A stretch of 21,796 nt of DNA, taken from the NCBI GenBank assembly GCA_023416415.1, contig JAEZHR010000112.1, positions 1 to 21,796 of the forward strand. Reading direction: 5' to 3'. A model generated the notes under the pieces. It was not told the DNA's origin and did no database searches. It saw only the letters and a list, made by a program, of their open reading frames with translations. Shown here one piece after another: positions 7,656 through 14,744 of the stretch. The DNA is from Pseudomonadota bacterium. GTDB taxonomy: Bacteria > Pseudomonadota > Gammaproteobacteria > Burkholderiales > Burkholderiaceae_D. Within the stretch, counting starts at the first letter, position 1; the number at the start of each line of letters is the position of its first letter. The position numbers and the translations under genes were made by a program.

Positions 7656-8276
7656 TCAGGCCGCAGCGCGCAGCGGCTGCAGCAATTCCCGGATCTGCTG
7701 ACGCGCGGCCGCCAATGCCTGCTGCTTGTTATCTTCACCCATATTCAGACGCTCTGCATAGACGAACTCGATGTCATCCAGGCCGATGAACGACAGAAAA
7801 TCGCGCACATACGATGTCTGGGTGTCGGCCGGCGTGCCGGCATAAGCGCCACCGCGCGCGGCGAACACGTAGACCTTCTTACCGCGGAGCAGACCGACCG
7901 CCCCGTTCTCGGTGTAGCGGAAGGTGACGCCGGCGCGCGCCAGATGATCGAAATAGGCCTTCAGCGAAGACGGGATACCGAAGTTGTACATCGGCAGGCC
8001 GATCACGATGACGTCGGCACGCCGCACTTCATCCAGCAGTGCGTCGGCGTAGTCGACTACCTGCTGTTGCTCGGGCGTGCGCTGTTCGGGCTTGGACAGC
8101 AACGCAGCAAAACGCGCTCCGTCCAGATGCGGCACAGCCTCGCTGCCGATATCGCGCACGATGACCCTACCCTCGGAATGAGCCGCACGCCACGCTTCGA
8201 CGAACTGGGCGGAAAGCTGGCTGGATTGACCGGCACCGGCAAAAATGGATGAACTGATGTGCAGCAGGGTTTTCAT
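7656..8276 (-). CDS. azoR: FMN-dependent NADH:quinone oxidoreductase / azoreductase
   Basis: A 206-residue flavodoxin-fold enzyme. Signature pieces are the phosphate-binding HISSSIF start (6-12), the flavin-binding PMYNFGIPSSLKAYFDH (95-111) and the FAARGG loop (138-143). AzoR enzymes use FMN and NADH to reduce azo dyes and, more physiologically, quinones, giving protection against electrophilic stress. GAGG sits five bases before the ATG at 8276. It is the first gene of a minus-strand group with two pirins and ribA, divergent from a LysR regulator that very probably controls it. The family call is firm; the natural substrate is not shown. Confidence 0.95.
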   Translation of the reverse strand: MKTLLHISSSIFAGAGQSSQLSAQFVEAWRAAHSEGRVIVRDIGSEAVPHLDGARFAALLSKPEQRTPEQQQVVDYADALLDEVRRADVIVIGLPMYNFGIPSSLKAYFDHLARAGVTFRYTENGAVGLLRGKKVYVFAARGGAYAGTPADTQTSYVRDFLSFIGLDDIEFVYAERLNMGEDNKQQALAAARQQIRELLQPLRAAA

Positions 8277-8382
8277 GAAAGCCTCGTAGTTGGATTGAGT
8301 TGTTCGATGGCCTCATTAAACTATTGATTGGATCGATAAAAAAGTAGAATGTTTCGGTCAAATCAATCTACTGAATAGATAA
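8277..8382. promoter_or_regulatory. Divergent promoter region between azoR and the LysR gene
   Basis: This AT-rich 106-base gap carries both promoters. For azoR (minus strand) a TTGACC box (8356-8361) and a TATCGA box (8333-8338) are separated by 17 bases. For the LysR gene, TTGATT (8324-8329) and TAGAAT (8345-8350) are separated by 15, slightly short. An inverted repeat ATTGATT (8323-8329) / AATCAAT (8361-8367) brackets these elements and is a fair candidate for LysR-protein binding. The overlap of the divergent promoters fits the usual autoregulated LysR arrangement. Confidence 0.5.
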
Positions 8383-9306
8383 ATGGATACCCAGTACATC
8401 ACGCTGGAGCAATGGCGCACCTTGGTGACGGTGGTCGAACGGGGCGGGTACGCACAGGCAGCCGAAGCCTTGCACAAGAGCCAGTCCTCGGTAACCTATG
8501 CCGTGCAGAAAATCGAGGCACAGCTGGGGTTAAAGGCATTCGAATTACAAGGGCGCAAGGCCATCCTGACGCCAACCGGACAATTTCTCTACCGCCGCGC
8601 CAAGGCGCTGCTGGCCGATTCAAGCGCCATCGAACGTGCGGCGCGCCGCTTATCCGCCGGCTGGGAACCCGAAATACGCATCGCGGCCGAGATCATTTTT
8701 CCAACCTGGTTGCTGCTGGACTGCTTCGCGCGGTTCGGCGAAGAAAGCCCGCACACACGCATCGAGCTGATCGAATCGGTACTGAGCGGTACCTCTGAAG
8801 CCCTGCTCACGGGCCAGGCCGATCTCGCCATTGCCGGCGCAGTGCCGCCTGGATTCCTTGGCGAGCCGCTGATGCAGGCGCGGCTGATTCCGGTGGCCAG
8901 CCCGGCGCACCCGTTGCATCAGCTGGATCGCACACTGACGGTGCGCGACCTGAACAGTCACCGCAACATCGTGATTCGAGAGTCAGGCAGTCGGCGGGAT
9001 ACGCGCACGCCGGTGGTGGATGCAACCCAGCGCTGGACGGTCAGCAATGCCGCAACCGCGATTGCAGCGATGAAAAAAGGCTACGGATTTGCCTGGTATG
9101 CGGAGGAAAAGATTCGCGACGAATTACGCGAAGGGGCGCTCAAGGTGCTGCCGATGCAGGATGGCGGGGAACGCTTCACCCCCCTCTACCTGATCGTCGC
9201 CGATCCCGATGCGGCAGGACCGGGAACACGCCGGATGGCAGAACTGATTCGGGAAGGTGTAAGCACGGAATGCCTGCGCGCAAGCGGCACCGTGCGGCAA
9301 GCCTGA
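8383..9306 (+). CDS. LysR-family transcriptional regulator
   Basis: A 307-residue DNA-binding regulator. The N-terminal winged helix-turn-helix covers about residues 6-65 with the recognition region GYAQAAEALHKSQSSVTYAV (22-41). A LysR-type periplasmic-binding-like effector domain follows from about residue 92 to 295. It is divergent from azoR-pirin-pirin-ribA, the classic position for a LysR protein controlling its neighbour in response to a small molecule such as a quinone or aromatic compound. No Shine-Dalgarno is seen before the ATG at 8383, but the HTH begins at the right distance. The effector is unknown. Confidence 0.92.
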   Translation: MDTQYITLEQWRTLVTVVERGGYAQAAEALHKSQSSVTYAVQKIEAQLGLKAFELQGRKAILTPTGQFLYRRAKALLADSSAIERAARRLSAGWEPEIRIAAEIIFPTWLLLDCFARFGEESPHTRIELIESVLSGTSEALLTGQADLAIAGAVPPGFLGEPLMQARLIPVASPAHPLHQLDRTLTVRDLNSHRNIVIRESGSRRDTRTPVVDATQRWTVSNAATAIAAMKKGYGFAWYAEEKIRDELREGALKVLPMQDGGERFTPLYLIVADPDAAGPGTRRMAELIREGVSTECLRASGTVRQA

Positions 9307-9335
9307 CAATCGCCGTCCGAAGCGCGTCCGTCACC

Positions 9336-9797
9336 TCATTGCAAGGCGCCGCAAGCACGCAATATCAGTCGGTAGCCGGAATCGCTCTGCGGCATCGCCT
9401 CGCCGGCATCCTCCGCCTCCGTCGCCTCGCTGCCGGAAGCCGCGCTCGCGGGCACGGGCACCACTGAAACGCCACGCGGCAGCGTGGTTGGCGCCATGCC
9501 CTGCAGATCTCGTGCGCAGACCTGAACGATGCCGCCGCGCTTGCGTATCCGTTCCAGCAGACCGGACGCCTGCCCATCTGCCACCTGGCGTGCGGCTTCT
9601 CCAGAGGCAACTATCCAGAACCTCTGTCCTGTACCTTCATTCTCGCGCGCAGCCTGCTCGAAAGCCTGTTCCAGACTGAACCCCTGCCCGGCAACGTAGA
9701 CCCCTGCCGCATGAAGCGGGGCCGCTTGCCAGATCAGCAGCGTGAACACGGCAGCTGCCCCGACACAATGGCGACACCTCAGCGATCCCGGGGTCAC
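9336..9797 (-). CDS. Secreted DsrE-like protein
   Basis: A 153-residue protein starting at GTG (9797), with a signal peptide (hydrophobic residues 12-28, probable cleavage after PLHA at 30). The mature part resembles periplasmic DsrE/DsrF-like proteins: an alpha/beta pattern, then RKRGGIVQVCARDLQG (85-100) with a single candidate functional cysteine at 94 and an LPRGVSVVP strand. DsrE-fold proteins handle sulfur transfer, but exported members have no proven role. A Ser/Ala/Glu-rich linker follows before a short C-terminal helix with another Cys. The GTG overlaps the TGA of the upstream bacteriohemerythrin gene (GTGA), so translation is probably coupled. The family call is moderate; secretion is well supported. 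Confidence 0.65.
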   Translation of the reverse strand: MTPGSLRCRHCVGAAAVFTLLIWQAAPLHAAGVYVAGQGFSLEQAFEQAARENEGTGQRFWIVASGEAARQVADGQASGLLERIRKRGGIVQVCARDLQGMAPTTLPRGVSVVPVPASAASGSEATEAEDAGEAMPQSDSGYRLILRACGALQ

Positions 9798-10207
9798 CGC
9801 GGTTCCTGCACGGCGCGCTCAGCGTGCTTCAGTTCAAGGGTCAGTGCAAACAGCGTATCGTGCGTGGCCAGATGGCCCACGAACCACTCGCCCAGCAACT
9901 CGGCTGCCTCCCGACCGGACGCCAATTCGCCCCGCAGCACGCGCCCGGCCGTCTGGCGCATGGCAGCAAGCACGCGTGCATGCTGCTCCCGATGCTCACG
10001 CAGTCCTACATACGCCATCTCTTCCATGATCGCTTCCTCTTCACGGAAGTCCGCCTCCAGGTGCTCTACCAAAGCGAGAAAAGCCGCGCCGAACAGGCCG
10101 TCCGGAGACTGCTCCAGGCAGCGCAACTGTTTCAGCAAGGCTTGGTGGCCGGCATCGACCTGCGGCAAGCCGAGCCGCATGTCGGCCGTCCATCCGGGGG
10201 TGTTCAT
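9794..10207 (-). CDS. Bacteriohemerythrin-like protein
   Basis: A 137-residue all-helical di-iron protein. The ATG at 10207 has AGGAG six bases upstream and is preferred to an in-frame ATG nine codons earlier. Visible ligand positions are His21 (VDAGHQAL), Glu57, His72 and His76 (EHREQH), and His112 and Asp117 (GHLATHDTLF). The position that normally holds the HF histidine of helix B is aspartate here (ADFREEE, Asp53), with a histidine one turn earlier (His49). Such proteins bind O2 or sense it and may deliver it to oxygenases or protect against it. It lies 58 bases after a universal stress protein gene and overlaps the DsrE-like gene, so the three probably form one transcript. Confidence 0.85.
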   Translation of the reverse strand: MNTPGWTADMRLGLPQVDAGHQALLKQLRCLEQSPDGLFGAAFLALVEHLEADFREEEAIMEEMAYVGLREHREQHARVLAAMRQTAGRVLRGELASGREAAELLGEWFVGHLATHDTLFALTLELKHAERAVQEPR

Positions 10208-10265
10208 GAACTTCTCCTGGTTTGTACTGCACATGCCGGCACGTTGCCGACTTGCGCATCAGTCT

Positions 10266-10709
10266 TCATTCCTGCCGGTACACCAGTACCGGGAACTTCG
10301 AATTGGCAAGCACCTTTTGCGTCTCGCTGCCGATGAGCAGGCCTCGCACGCCCTTGCGTCCGTGCGAGGCCATGAAGATGAGATCGCAACCATGCGTCTG
10401 TGCGACTTTGATGATCTCGTCCCACGGTGCAAACGATTGCGCGACCACGGTCGTGCAGGGCACTCCGCTCGCCTTGGCGGCAGACGCAATTCGACCGACC
10501 CGTTGCTCGGCGAGTTCACGCGCACTGGACTCGTATTGCGCACGCTCTTCGGCAAAGGCCGATGCGCTCATGGGGGCATACGGATAGGGCTCGGCGACAC
10601 AGAGTCCGACGAGCTCACACCCGAGCTGGCGCGCGAAGTCGATGGCCGCGTCAACGGCCCTGTCCGACAGCGGCGATCCGTCGGATGGCACGAGCACTTT
10701 AGAGAACAT
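10266..10709 (-). CDS. Universal stress protein (UspA family)
   Basis: A 147-residue cytoplasmic protein with the Usp alpha/beta fold. It begins MFSKVLVPSDGSPLSD. The nucleotide-binding loop near the C-terminus is MASHGRKG then LLIGSET (about 113-130), that is A-x2-G-x9-G-S, with the first glycine of the usual G-x2-G-x9-G-S/T replaced by alanine. GGGGAGG lies five bases before the ATG at 10709, so the frame upstream to 10739 is not used. It is a paralogue of the Usp at 10890: both share EPYP-x2-P-x-S-x-S near residue 40-50 and the HGRKGV loop. It heads a minus-strand group with a bacteriohemerythrin and a secreted DsrE-like protein and shares its upstream region with the divergent Usp. Confidence 0.92.
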   Translation of the reverse strand: MFSKVLVPSDGSPLSDRAVDAAIDFARQLGCELVGLCVAEPYPYAPMSASAFAEERAQYESSARELAEQRVGRIASAAKASGVPCTTVVAQSFAPWDEIIKVAQTHGCDLIFMASHGRKGVRGLLIGSETQKVLANSKFPVLVYRQE

Positions 10710-10814
10710 GCCTGCCTCCCCCTGGTGCAAAATACGCACCCTCGGGTCATTCTAGGCAAGTGGCAAACAGCTGCAAGAGCGGCTGGCCGATGCGCAGGGT
10801 ATTGCCACTTGGAT

Positions 10815-10828
10815 TTGAGCTGGATCAA
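10815..10828. promoter_or_regulatory. FNR/ANR-type binding box
   Basis: TTGAGCTGGATCAA matches the FNR/ANR/DNR consensus TTGAT-N4-ATCAA at nine of ten defined positions. Its centre lies about 68 bases before the ATG of the plus-strand Usp, which suits activation from near -41.5 of a transcript start around 10863. It is 112 bases from the start of the minus-strand Usp, so it could serve both directions. Usp genes under FNR/ANR-type control at low oxygen are well known in proteobacteria. Confidence 0.65.
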
Positions 10829-10889
10829 GGCTGCAAGGGATACAGCCAAGCACTCTGCCGCCATCGCGACAATCATCAGGAGCAAAACC

Positions 10890-11330
10890 ATGTTCAGGAA
10901 ATTTCTAGTCCCTACCGACGGTTCGGAACACAGCATGCGCGCCGCGGCCCAGGCGGTTACGCTGGCGCAACAGGTCGGCGGAAGCATGATCGCCATGGCG
11001 GTCATCGAGCCCTACCCCTTTCCGCCGATCTCGGAAAGCCCGTTTGCAGGCGGGTCGGCGGCTTACGACGAGCGTGCGCGGGCACTGGCCGAAGAGCACC
11101 TCGCGCAGGTTAGCCATGCCGCTCAGAAAGCCAACGTGCCCTGCGAGACTCTGGCCGTGGATGGCCTCTATCCGAACGAAGAAATCGTCGCTGCAGCCCA
11201 GAAACGCGGATGCGATGCGATTGTGATGGGCACGCATGGTCGCAAGGGAGTCAGCAAGTTGTTTGCCGGCAGCGTGACGCAGAAGGTGATCGCGCAGGCG
11301 TCGGTACCGGTCATCGTGGTGCGGGAGTAG
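10890..11330 (+). CDS. Universal stress protein (UspA family)
   Basis: A 146-residue Usp-fold protein beginning MFRKFLVPTDGSEHSM. The ATP-binding motif is intact: G114-T-H-G117 then nine residues to G127-S128 (MGTHGRKG ... GSVT), so this copy, unlike its divergent paralogue, fits the ATP-binding class. AGGAG is seven bases before the ATG at 10890. The frame is open far upstream to 9711, but that part is the antisense of other genes. An FNR-type box about 60 bases upstream suggests induction at low oxygen. It is convergent with the penicillin-binding-protein gene. Confidence 0.94.
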   Translation: MFRKFLVPTDGSEHSMRAAAQAVTLAQQVGGSMIAMAVIEPYPFPPISESPFAGGSAAYDERARALAEEHLAQVSHAAQKANVPCETLAVDGLYPNEEIVAAAQKRGCDAIVMGTHGRKGVSKLFAGSVTQKVIAQASVPVIVVRE

Positions 11331-11360
11331 ATCCCGGCACCGCGGGCCTTGCCGCCGCCG

Positions 11361-12287
11361 CTACATGGCGTTGCGCTTGCCGGCGGCTGTTTTCTTCTTG
11401 CCCGATTTCGAATTGACACGCACCACGCCATTCTTCTTTGCACGTGTGCGTGATGCACTTTTCGCGGTCTGCTTGCGTGCCGGGCGGGCCGCCACCCATT
11501 CCTCGCCATTGACGTAGCGCTGCACGTTCTCCGCATCCAGCATGCGCGCTGCGGTTTCGCTGGCATTGAGCAGAACCACGATCACGTGCCGACCCGCCGA
11601 CTGGAATCGCATGACCAGGCAACGCCCGGCTTCACGCGTAAAGCCGGTCTTGGAGCGCAGGATGTCCCAGCCGTCGCGTCCGACCAGACGGTTGGTATTG
11701 CGATACTCGACCAGGCGTCCGTTGATGTTCTTTTGTTCGGCAGTGCCGGTCGACATGCGATTGATCTCGGCATACCCGGATGCGGCGCTCACCATTTTCA
11801 GCAGATCATGTGCGCTGGAACGGTTGTTGGCGGAAAGACCGGTCGGCTCGTCAATATAGGTGTCGAGCATTCCAAGGCCATGGGCCTTGCGCTGCACGGC
11901 AGCGAGAAAGCCCGCATGACCGCCCGGGAAGGTACGTCCGAGCGCTGCGGCCGCCCGATTGTCGGAAGACATCAATGCCAGCTCCAGCAATTCGCGCCGG
12001 GTAAAGATCGCGCCTACCGGCACCCGGGAGGAGCTGAACTTGATGCGGTCGACGTCGGCATCGTCGATGCGGATTTCCTCGTCCAGATCAAGTCCGGCGT
12101 CGAGCACGACCATGGCCGTCATCAGCTTGGTCAGCGAAGCAATGGAGACGACCTCATGGGCATTCTTTTCCAGCAAGACGCGCCCGCTCTCCTCTTCGTA
12201 GACCAACACGTGACGTGAACTGAACGGCAGGGCAAATGCAGAAGCGGAGGCGCAAAGCAGCAGCGCCAGCAGGACTTTCTTGAACAT
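11361..12287 (-). CDS. pbpG: D-alanyl-D-alanine endopeptidase, PBP7 type
   Basis: A 308-residue periplasmic serine peptidase of the S11 family, which cuts D-Ala-mDAP cross-links in peptidoglycan. It has a signal peptide (MFKKVLLALLLCASASAFA, cleavage near 19-20). The three penicillin-binding motifs are Ser51-x-x-Lys54 (SLTK), Ser108-Asp-Asn110 (SDN) and Lys213-Thr-Gly215 (KTG). The last about 40 residues form an unusually Lys/Arg-rich tail (RTRAKKNG, KSGKKKTAAGKR), which could bind anionic wall polymer or nucleic acid. No membrane anchor helix follows, in line with PbpG rather than DacA/C. The Shine-Dalgarno before the ATG at 12287 is poor. It is divergent from nfeD. Confidence 0.92.
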   Translation of the reverse strand: MFKKVLLALLLCASASAFALPFSSRHVLVYEEESGRVLLEKNAHEVVSIASLTKLMTAMVVLDAGLDLDEEIRIDDADVDRIKFSSSRVPVGAIFTRRELLELALMSSDNRAAAALGRTFPGGHAGFLAAVQRKAHGLGMLDTYIDEPTGLSANNRSSAHDLLKMVSAASGYAEINRMSTGTAEQKNINGRLVEYRNTNRLVGRDGWDILRSKTGFTREAGRCLVMRFQSAGRHVIVVLLNASETAARMLDAENVQRYVNGEEWVAARPARKQTAKSASRTRAKKNGVVRVNSKSGKKKTAAGKRNAM

Positions 12288-12405
12288 GCGCGAGGAAAGC
12301 GAGGAAGTTGCGATATGGCATCAATAATAGCTTGTTACTTCTCGCAAATGCTTTCCAGAACACAATCAAAAGCCAAATTATTTCAAGATGTTGCGGGGAT
12401 GTCTT

Positions 12406-12434
12406 AAAGATCTTTCATCAAATGCATGACATGC
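12406..12434. promoter_or_regulatory. Two adjacent palindromes between pbpG and nfeD
   Basis: AAAGATCTTT (12406-12415) and GCATG-A-CATGC (12424-12434) are perfect short palindromes in the AT-rich 258-base gap between two divergent genes. They are possible operators for either gene; no known regulator can be assigned. The rest of the gap holds no gene I can support. Confidence 0.25.
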
Positions 12435-12569
12435 TTGCCTGCGGCGTTACGCTGCCGCTCATTCGGCTGGCGGACGGGCTCGAGTGAGTCCGGGAATTTC
12501 GGGCTTATCATGAGATAGCCGTCAACCTGACGACAGGAGGGCATCATCGAAACACGTGCACGTCCCGCC

Positions 12570-13940
12570 TTGCTCTTCCTTCTCCTCCTGGTACTTGCGC
12601 TTGTGCCGTGGTGGTGTGCCGACGCACGCGCCGCGCCCGCGCCGGTGGCCGTGCTGACGGTCGAAGGTGCGATCGGCCCCGCGAGCGCCGATTACATCGT
12701 GCGCGGCATCGCGCGCGCCGAACGCGAAGACATGCAGCTCGTCGTGCTGCGTATGGACACCCCCGGAGGTCTCGACCTGTCCATGCGCACCATCATCAAG
12801 GCCATCCTGGCCGCGAAAGTGCCGGTCGCGACCTTTGTCGCGCCGTCAGGTGCGCGCGCGGCCAGCGCCGGCACCTACATCCTCTACGCCAGTCACATCG
12901 CGGCCATGGCGCCGGGGACCAACCTTGGCGCCGCCACTCCCGTTCAGCTCGGCGCACCATCGCCTGACGATGCGGACGACCGCCAGGATGGCAAACCGGA
13001 CAACTCGGCACGGTCACCTGATGAACCAGCGGGCAAGCCCACCACCACGCCCTCGCCCCGCAAGCAGGTCAATGATGCGGCGGCCTACATCCGCGGCCTT
13101 GCCCAGCTGCGCGAGCGCAATGCCGAGTGGGCCGAACGCGCAGTGCGCGAGGCGGTCAGCCTTCCAGCCACCGACGCGGTTCGCCTGAATGTCGTCGACC
13201 TGAACGCAAATGATGTGTCCGACCTGCTCAGAAAGCTCGATGGACGCAAGGTGAGCATGGAGAACGGCAGCCGCGTGCTGCGGACCACGGACGCGACGAT
13301 CGTCGAGTACGATGCCGACTGGCGCACCCGTTTCCTCTCGGTGATTACCGATCCGGGCATTGCCCTGCTACTGATGACGGTCGGCGTCTACGGATTGATC
13401 CTCGAATTCATGAATCCGGGCGGCGCCATCCCGGGTGTACTGGGCGGCATCTGCCTTCTGCTTGCGCTGTACGCGCTGCAGCTGCTGCCGGTGAACTATG
13501 CCGGACTGACACTGATCCTGCTCGGCCTTGGCTTTATGCTGGCCGAAGCCTTCACACCCAGTTTCGGTGCGCTCGGCCTGGGCGGGATCATCGCCTTCAT
13601 CACCGGCGCGATCATTCTGATCGATACAGAAGTACCCGGATTCGGCATCCCGATTTCACTCATCGCAGGCATCGCCGTGACCAGCGCCGTGCTGCTGGCG
13701 CTTACCGTCGGCGTGGTGGTGCGCACCCGCAAGCAACCGTTGCTGGCCGGGGATGACGATCTTGTAGGACGCACTGCGGAAGTGGTCGACGGCTCCGCCG
13801 GCCAGGCGTGGGTACGCGTCAATGGGGAACTCTGGAAGGCAAACAGCCCGGCGCGTCTCTCAGTCGGGCAGAAGGTCCGCGTGCAGGCCCGGCACGGACT
13901 GGTTCTGGAAGTAGAAACGCTCGCACAACAAGGAGAATGA
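12570..13940 (+). CDS. nfeD: NfeD-like membrane protease (ClpP/SppA-class)
   Basis: A 456-residue protein, longer if it begins upstream. It has a signal peptide, a ClpP/SppA-like serine protease domain (about 25-225), four to five membrane helices (about 255-390) and a C-terminal OB-fold NfeD domain (about 400-456). Conserved points are RMDTPGGL (61-68), the nucleophile Ser99 in GARAASAGTYI and the probable general base Lys165 in PRKQVNDAAAYI. An acidic, Pro-rich insert (about 130-163) separates them. Long NfeD proteins of this type cleave the C-terminus of a stomatin partner, and the slipin gene follows with overlapping stop and start. The only usual start codon here is TTG at 12570, 29 bases after a strong AGGAGG (12535-12540); ATC at 12546 is better placed and adds Arg residues to the signal peptide. 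Confidence 0.93.
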   Translation: MLFLLLLVLALVPWWCADARAAPAPVAVLTVEGAIGPASADYIVRGIARAEREDMQLVVLRMDTPGGLDLSMRTIIKAILAAKVPVATFVAPSGARAASAGTYILYASHIAAMAPGTNLGAATPVQLGAPSPDDADDRQDGKPDNSARSPDEPAGKPTTTPSPRKQVNDAAAYIRGLAQLRERNAEWAERAVREAVSLPATDAVRLNVVDLNANDVSDLLRKLDGRKVSMENGSRVLRTTDATIVEYDADWRTRFLSVITDPGIALLLMTVGVYGLILEFMNPGGAIPGVLGGICLLLALYALQLLPVNYAGLTLILLGLGFMLAEAFTPSFGALGLGGIIAFITGAIILIDTEVPGFGIPISLIAGIAVTSAVLLALTVGVVVRTRKQPLLAGDDDLVGRTAEVVDGSAGQAWVRVNGELWKANSPARLSVGQKVRVQARHGLVLEVETLAQQGE

Positions 13941-13942
13941 AC

Positions 13943-14725
13943 ATGTTCGGAGTCGGATTCGGTGGTTTCCTGCTGCTACTCGTCCTGTTCCTGATCGGCG
14001 CCTCGATCCGGGTATTGCGTGAGTACGAGCGCGGCGTGGTGTTCCAGCTCGGGCGCTTCTGGAACGTCAAGGGGCCAGGCCTCGTCCTGGTGATCCCTGT
14101 GCTACAGCAAATGGTGCGCGTCGACCTGCGCACCGTGGTGCTGGACGTGCCGACCCAGGACGTGATCTCGCGCGATAACGTCTCCGTTAAGGTCAATGCG
14201 GTACTTTATTTCCGCGTGGTCGATCCGGAAAAGGCGATCATCCAGGTCGAAAACTACTTCGAGGCGACCAGCCAGCTGGCGCAGACCACGCTGCGCGCCA
14301 TCCTCGGCAAGCATGAACTCGACGACATGCTGGCAGAACGCGAACGCCTGAACCTGGACATCCAGCAGGTACTCGATGCCCAGACCGATGATTGGGGCAT
14401 CAAGGTCATCAACGTCGAGATCAAGCATGTGGACCTGGACGAATCGATGGTACGTGCAATTGCCCGCCAGGCCGAGGCCGAACGCGAGCGGCGTGCGAAA
14501 GTGATTCTTGCAGAGGGTGAACTGCAGGCTTCGGAAAAGCTGCAGCAGGCGGCCCAGGTGCTGGCAGTGCAGCCCGGCGCGATGCAGCTGCGCTACCTGC
14601 AGACACTGAGCTCGATTGCCGGCGAGAGATCCTCCACCATCGTGCTCCCGGTACCGATGGAGCTGGTGACCCGCATGACCGACCTGGCGAAGGCGCTCAG
14701 CGAGGAGCTGCCCCGCAAGTCATAG
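13943..14725 (+). CDS. Slipin / stomatin-like SPFH protein
   Basis: A 260-residue membrane-associated protein. It has one N-terminal hydrophobic helix (about 4-21), an SPFH/band-7 domain (about 22-185, with EYERGVVFQLGRFW and DNVSVKVNAVLYFRV), then a helical Glu/Arg/Ala-rich region (about 185-225) and a hydrophobic C-terminal end. The ATG at 13943 is seven bases after AGGAG and is preferred; an ATG at 13937 overlaps the nfeD stop (ATGA) but is one base from the Shine-Dalgarno. Slipins form membrane microdomain scaffolds and are partners and substrates of long NfeD proteases, so this pair forms a functional unit. It converges on the diguanylate cyclase gene, with 19 bases between stops. Confidence 0.95.
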   Translation: MFGVGFGGFLLLLVLFLIGASIRVLREYERGVVFQLGRFWNVKGPGLVLVIPVLQQMVRVDLRTVVLDVPTQDVISRDNVSVKVNAVLYFRVVDPEKAIIQVENYFEATSQLAQTTLRAILGKHELDDMLAERERLNLDIQQVLDAQTDDWGIKVINVEIKHVDLDESMVRAIARQAEAERERRAKVILAEGELQASEKLQQAAQVLAVQPGAMQLRYLQTLSSIAGERSSTIVLPVPMELVTRMTDLAKALSEELPRKS

Positions 14726-14744
14726 CGGCACCGCTTCAGGACGC

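Noticed and set aside
6678..8252. 524-codon plus-strand frame
   Set aside because: Antisense to two pirins and azoR, which have complete domains and active-site residues; His/Arg-rich composition is typical of a GC-rich shadow.
9711..10889. Long open frame (about 390 codons) upstream of and in frame with the plus-strand Usp
   Set aside because: It is antisense to the DsrE-like, hemerythrin and Usp genes, is low-complexity Arg/Ser-rich, and the Usp has its own ribosome site and start at 10890.
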